Assembly (NCBI GenBank): GCA_028681035.1
Contig: JAQUJJ010000118.1
Coordinates: 2,491 to 10,944 of the forward strand
Source: Candidatus Cloacimonadota bacterium
GTDB lineage: Bacteria; Cloacimonadota; Cloacimonadia; Cloacimonadales; Cloacimonadaceae
DNA: 8,454 nt
Direction: 5' to 3'
A model generated the notes under the pieces. It worked only from the letters and a program-made list of their open reading frames with translations. It was not told the DNA's origin and ran no database searches. Within the stretch, counting starts at the first letter, position 1. Each line of letters opens with the position of its first letter. Positions 5,024 through 8,454 of the stretch are shown piece after piece. The position numbers and the translations under genes are program-made.

Positions 5024-8000
5024 GTTCGTTTACAATGGGATCGAACCAGCGTCCCAAGATGTCTATTCCGGCTTTACGGGCATGAAGCTCAAACAACTTG
5101 TTGGGAGAATACTGTTCTCCAATATCATCCAGAGCTTTTTCCTTTTTTGCTACATTGATTTCTCTTAAGAATAGAGAACCTTTTGTCATCTTTTTAACTC
5201 TTCTCAATTCTCTTATGCCATCTTGTGCCTCTACAGCAATAACATCATTCTTATACACTCGCATCACTTTCTTGGCTTTGGGATAGTCCTTTTTCCATTG
5301 TGGCACAAAGTCTTTTTGATGTGCGTTGTAGGAGCTTACAATTTCTATACTCCATTTTACTTTGGGGTCGGTGGGGTCTTTAATATAGATATCGGCAAAG
5401 AGGTTGTCGCCGGAAGCCATGTATTTAAATGCTTTTCCGTCTTTATCTAAGATAGGGATCATGCCATTGGGATTCATGCTGCTTACCATCTTTACTTTCT
5501 TTATGTTGCGCCGCTTCGCCCAGGTTTTCACAGCTTCCTGGAAATCCTTGGCTTTGTGAGTTTCGGCTATAGCTGCCAGTTCTTTTCTGAACTCAAGTGC
5601 TGCCACATCCTCAAAGTTCTTTTCACTAATGTCATTTACAGATTTGCGTACAGAATACAAGTTCATCTTGGGATTATTGGGGTCTATCCCTTCGCAGGCA
5701 TAAGCAGTTTCTTCCATTAATGCGCCACCGGTCTGGCTTCTGCCTTGCAATTTTGCGGGGTTAATCTGATCTGGCTTAAAGGATGTGGCAATGCTGTTTA
5801 CTTTGGCTGCAAATACCTCGTGATTAAAGCTATCGTAGGGAGGGGCAAGGTTTTCTATAAAACGTTCCCGGCTGTCTTCTATGGTTTTAGCAAGTCTTTG
5901 CACCATAGAGCGGGTGGTTAATGCTATCACAAAGGCATCTATAGCATGGTGGCGGTGATCTGTTCTATCTTTGCTGTTGCCCTCTCCCAAAGCTGCGTTC
6001 AAGCCCCATTTGCCGCGTAGCATGCTGGTGTGGCGTCCTGTGTTCGTCCAAACGTTTGCTTCCCCACAGATGTAGCACATATATTTTCTTGCCACTCTGC
6101 TCATATAGCGGGTGTCGTTTAGCATACGGGCAAGAATTTCCTCTTTGCTGCCATATTCTTCCATTGCATCTGCCTGGAATCTCCACTTCTTGTTATCCGG
6201 TAGATTGTTGGCACGAGAAACTATATCTGCCCAGTTATAGCTGTCCCTGCTTTCTCCAAAGGCTTCATGGGGGCTACGCTCAGCTTTGTATTGATTAGCC
6301 TCTCTAATGCACAAGATTTTGTTGGAAGTGCTGTCATCATACGTATTGGATTTTGGCAGGATGTGGTCTATCTCTATTTTGCGAGTAAATAAATCATTAA
6401 CCGCTATCTGATGCCCGGAATATACACAACGGCGGTCAAGCTCATTTGCTCCCAGCTCAAACCACAGCTTGGCTTTAAGCCTGTTGAGATGGTTGGGGCG
6501 GATGTCGTTCCTTTGCAGGAAGTCATCTATAACTTCGTTGTTTTTCTTGTTCTTGTTGGCTTGTTTATTCATGCGGTCTTTTTCTGCTTGCCCCATTTTG
6601 ATATCTTTTCCCAGCTCTAAGTAGATTTCCTGCGGGGCTTTCTTATATCTCTTGCATATCTCATTTACTACTTTGCGTAGCTGATTCAGTGCAATATGAA
6701 CAGTGGGGTTGTTAATTTTGCCGCTGTCATCAGCTTCAGTATCACCTGTTTGTCGGTTAAGCTCTATTGTCTCACGCTTTAGCAACTCTCCATAATAGGG
6801 AAGGTTGCCATCGGTAAACACTTCTCCGTTAAATTCGCCCGAGTGGTTTAAACTGGCAAGTTCACAAGCCTTGGAATAAATTATCCTCTGCCGCATAAAT
6901 GGCAGTATTTTCTGCATTGCCATAATGCTAAGGTGGCAGTAGTCGGAGGGTAGATGCAAGCCTAAAAGAAGATTTGCAATAGCAATCGGGATGCCTAATT
7001 CGGTTAACTCTAGCAGAGTCGGCTCATCATCCAGATCGGAGATAATTGTTTCTATCACAGAAGCTTTCATCTGGGTATCCCATCTATCCCAATATGCTTG
7101 TATGGCTTCGTTTCCCTTCTTGGTAACTTCTACATAAGTTTGATCGCCAAGTAGCTTCTTGCGCTCGTTTGTTTCCAGATTGAAACGATAGTCTTCTGCC
7201 TGCTTTTTAAAGATGGCTTTGCGCATCTGCTCGAAACTCTTTTCTTTGCTCGTGCAAAGGGCTTGGAAAAGGACGATGTATTGCTCTTCTGTTAGCTCGT
7301 GGGTGTTGTTACTAAATACATCTATCACTTTCAGATTGTTCAGGTCTTGGCGGATGCGAAATTCCTGGAAAAGCGGATGTGCTTTGGCTGCTCTATCTTG
7401 TTCTGGCAAAAGCTGACACTTGCCCTTGGCTTGCTTCTTTAGCTCTCGTTGCCTGAAAATGATTTCCTTAATGATAAGTTTGTGCTGCTCGGTGAAAAGC
7501 TTGTTATATTCTGCCTGTGCTTGCCAGATAGCATCAAACTCGTGCTCCACCATTTCACGCAAGGGGAAAATGGGATCGGGGGATTCTGCGTTTATCTCAT
7601 AGCGGAACTTTAGGGGTTTTCTTAAATGCCCCTCTTGCTCTGGTGTTTCTTGGTATCGTTTCCAGAGGTATTCCCCTAAGCTGCGGCTTCCGCTTTCCTT
7701 TAGTGAAACTTTAAGGTTATCAATTGCTTTTGTATATGCTGTTGCTTTGTCACTTAGCAATTTGCGGTTGCTCCTGAATCCCCGGCGTTTGGCAAGGTGG
7801 ATAATGGCTCTGGCAAATTCGGCGGGTGTTAAAGCTTCATCTAGAGCTTTGCTACGCAGCATATATGGGTTTATCGCAAATACATCGTGCCTGCTGGCTT
7901 CATCTTCGGGGAGGAAGCCGCTATTCTGTAAGTATGCGATAAGTTCCTTTAGTCTAAGCAGATATCTGTCTAAGTTGCGGCGCTGTCCTCGATATCCTCT

Positions 8001-8111
8001 TCGGGCAACACTAAGAGGTTCTTTACTTTTTGCATCCCTGCCATCAGGGAAAATGCGCACGCCCATGTTGATAATGCCGATAGGATTCTTTTCTTCATCA
8101 ATTTCCAGCAT
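5016..8111 (-). CDS. cas9: Cas9, type II-C, lacking the N-terminal RuvC-I motif (1031 aa as read)
   Basis: Cas9 is the crRNA/tracrRNA-guided DNA endonuclease. Visible in order: an arginine-rich bridge helix (about 37-58, ARRGYRGQRRNLDRYLLRL), a helical REC lobe, RuvC-II with E499 (IYLELGKDIK), HNH with D582, H583 and N597 (IEIDHILPKS, then NKIL), RuvC-III with H722 and D725 (DHRHHAIDA) and a C-terminal PAM-interacting region ending near FDPIVNEHE. Size and lack of csn2 fit II-C. The oddity is the start: the frame begins MLEIDEEKNP, which normally follows the LGLDxGTxSxGW motif. The four codons before the ATG read L-G-W-C, but an in-frame TAA precedes them, so the RuvC-I aspartate is absent. 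No start codon in any minus-strand frame restores it. The gene is a 5' truncation, a cas9 that can cut only with HNH, or an assembly error. Confidence 0.93.
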   Translation of the reverse strand: MLEIDEEKNPIGIINMGVRIFPDGRDAKSKEPLSVARRGYRGQRRNLDRYLLRLKELIAYLQNSGFLPEDEASRHDVFAINPYMLRSKALDEALTPAEFARAIIHLAKRRGFRSNRKLLSDKATAYTKAIDNLKVSLKESGSRSLGEYLWKRYQETPEQEGHLRKPLKFRYEINAESPDPIFPLREMVEHEFDAIWQAQAEYNKLFTEQHKLIIKEIIFRQRELKKQAKGKCQLLPEQDRAAKAHPLFQEFRIRQDLNNLKVIDVFSNNTHELTEEQYIVLFQALCTSKEKSFEQMRKAIFKKQAEDYRFNLETNERKKLLGDQTYVEVTKKGNEAIQAYWDRWDTQMKASVIETIISDLDDEPTLLELTELGIPIAIANLLLGLHLPSDYCHLSIMAMQKILPFMRQRIIYSKACELASLNHSGEFNGEVFTDGNLPYYGELLKRETIELNRQTGDTEADDSGKINNPTVHIALNQLRKVVNEICKRYKKAPQEIYLELGKDIKMGQAEKDRMNKQANKNKKNNEVIDDFLQRNDIRPNHLNRLKAKLWFELGANELDRRCVYSGHQIAVNDLFTRKIEIDHILPKSNTYDDSTSNKILCIREANQYKAERSPHEAFGESRDSYNWADIVSRANNLPDNKKWRFQADAMEEYGSKEEILARMLNDTRYMSRVARKYMCYICGEANVWTNTGRHTSMLRGKWGLNAALGEGNSKDRTDHRHHAIDAFVIALTTRSMVQRLAKTIEDSRERFIENLAPPYDSFNHEVFAAKVNSIATSFKPDQINPAKLQGRSQTGGALMEETAYACEGIDPNNPKMNLYSVRKSVNDISEKNFEDVAALEFRKELAAIAETHKAKDFQEAVKTWAKRRNIKKVKMVSSMNPNGMIPILDKDGKAFKYMASGDNLFADIYIKDPTDPKVKWSIEIVSSYNAHQKDFVPQWKKDYPKAKKVMRVYKNDVIAVEAQDGIRELRRVKKMTKGSLFLREINVAKKEKALDDIGEQYSPNKLFELHARKAGIDILGRWFDPIVNEHE

Positions 8112-8122
8112 GCACCACCCTA

Positions 8123-8128
8123 GTTATA
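8123..8128 (-). promoter_or_regulatory. -10-like hexamer just upstream of the truncated cas9 start
   Basis: The minus strand reads TATAAC, one mismatch from consensus, 11 bases before the ATG at 8111. A TTGCAA lies 15 bp upstream, a short spacing. AGGGTGG between it and the ATG is only a poor ribosome-binding site, at a short distance. If active it would give a nearly leaderless mRNA. It lies where RuvC-I codons should be, so chance is possible. Confidence 0.2.
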
Positions 8129-8129
8129 A

Positions 8130-8276
8130 TGTATCACCCAAAGTTGCAAGCTTCTATCACTTGGACAAATGGGGATAAAGCCTTATGTGGTGAGGAGATA
8201 TATAGGACTGGCTTCAGACGCTTGCAATAGCCTGTTTGGACGTTTCTGGACGTTTTTGTATCACCGATAATTGCAA
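8130..8276. repeat. Pair of 20-bp direct repeats upstream of cas9
   Basis: Copies at 8130-8149 and 8257-8276 share TGTATCACC and TTGCAA exactly, and two of the five bases between. They are 127 bp apart. The inner copy begins a few bases from the point where recognisable cas9 coding sequence ends. They could be protein-binding sites or traces of a duplication. Confidence 0.55.
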
Positions 8277-8364
8277 ATTGAGCCGATTTCGGACTGGTTT
8301 TGGACTTTTCGGTTTCGCTCCAAAAATAGCGAATTAGAAAAGCCGCAACTGAAGTGACAAAATC

Positions 8365-8395
8365 CCGATCAGCAAAGCGTCATCACCCTGATCGG
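8365..8395. repeat. Perfect 8-bp hairpin with 15-nt loop
   Basis: CCGATCAG (8365-8372) and CTGATCGG (8388-8395) are exact complements. No T-tract follows on either strand, so it is not called a terminator. It may be part of a structured RNA or the end of an upstream transcript. Confidence 0.55.
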
Positions 8396-8454
8396 CGTCC
8401 AATATCTGCACGTCAAAGTCTAAGTTAAATGGTTGCAATACAACGCGACTATTC

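Larger units (their letters stand above)
8112..8454. other. Non-coding region upstream of cas9 with short repeats
   Basis: No gene is supported here. Contents: two direct copies of a 20-bp word beginning TGTATCACC and ending TTGCAA (8130-8149 and 8257-8276, 17 of 20 identical), two tandem copies of GGACGTTT 10 bp apart (8238-8255), GGACTGG at 8205 and 8291, and a hairpin at 8365-8395. On the minus strand all three frames have stops close to the cas9 ATG. A full-length cas9 promoter and start are not visible. A tracrRNA could lie here but is not proven. Confidence 0.6.

Noticed and set aside
7747..8178. 143-aa plus-strand frame antisense to the cas9 5' end
   Set aside because: It is the complement of a strongly conserved cas9 region and has no recognisable domain of its own. 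Its C-terminal part only reads through the disrupted upstream sequence.
8390..8400. 11-nt match between the start of spacer 6 (2442-2452) and 8390-8400 (GATCGGCGTCC)
   Set aside because: Only 11 of 30 spacer bases agree and the match falls at the PAM-distal end for a II-C guide. This is too short for a self-target and is probably chance.

Overview
The window is a compact type II-C CRISPR-Cas locus next to a REP-associated transposase cassette, in a bacterium of moderate G+C content. The 147-residue protein at the left end resembles a family of hypothetical proteins I remember from Cloacimonadota (anaerobic digester and sediment bacteria). The Y1 transposase is of the kind common in Bacteroidetes and related groups. 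The phylum is therefore a recollection-based guess, not a demonstrated assignment.

Layout. Positions 1-131 are non-coding and hold a short tandem repeat. Positions 132-575 (minus) encode the 147-aa protein of unknown function. Positions 576-1345 carry no gene but many hairpins, and end in a 228-bp block of REP-like palindromes (1077-1304). A single-domain HUH/Y1 transposase follows (1346-1837, plus). A second, collinear 228-bp REP block (1840-2067) comes next. Eight bases later the CRISPR array begins: 20 identical 36-bp repeats and 19 spacers (2076-3369). A strong intrinsic terminator at 3381-3408 closes the array on the plus strand. The cas genes lie on the minus strand in the order cas9 (8111-5016), cas1 (5023-4103), cas2 (3778-3428), so they converge on the array. 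A 324-bp gap rich in foldbacks separates cas1 from cas2. The last 343 bases, upstream of cas9, hold short repeats and a hairpin but no gene.

How it works together. Cas1 and Cas2 would acquire spacers. Each repeat carries a perfect TTGACA and a -10-like end, so crRNAs are probably transcribed from promoters inside the repeats, as known for Neisseria II-C systems. Cas9 would be the effector. No tracrRNA could be identified with confidence.

Most notable points. (1) The cas9 reading frame begins just after the place where the RuvC-I motif should be. L-G-W-C is still readable before the ATG, but an in-frame TAA precedes it, so the RuvC-I aspartate is missing while RuvC-II, HNH and RuvC-III residues are all present. 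(2) The transposase sits between two equal-length REP blocks with identical internal spacing, and the second block takes the place where a CRISPR leader would be expected. (3) cas2 appears to have its own promoter, framed by an inverted repeat, beside a large foldback.
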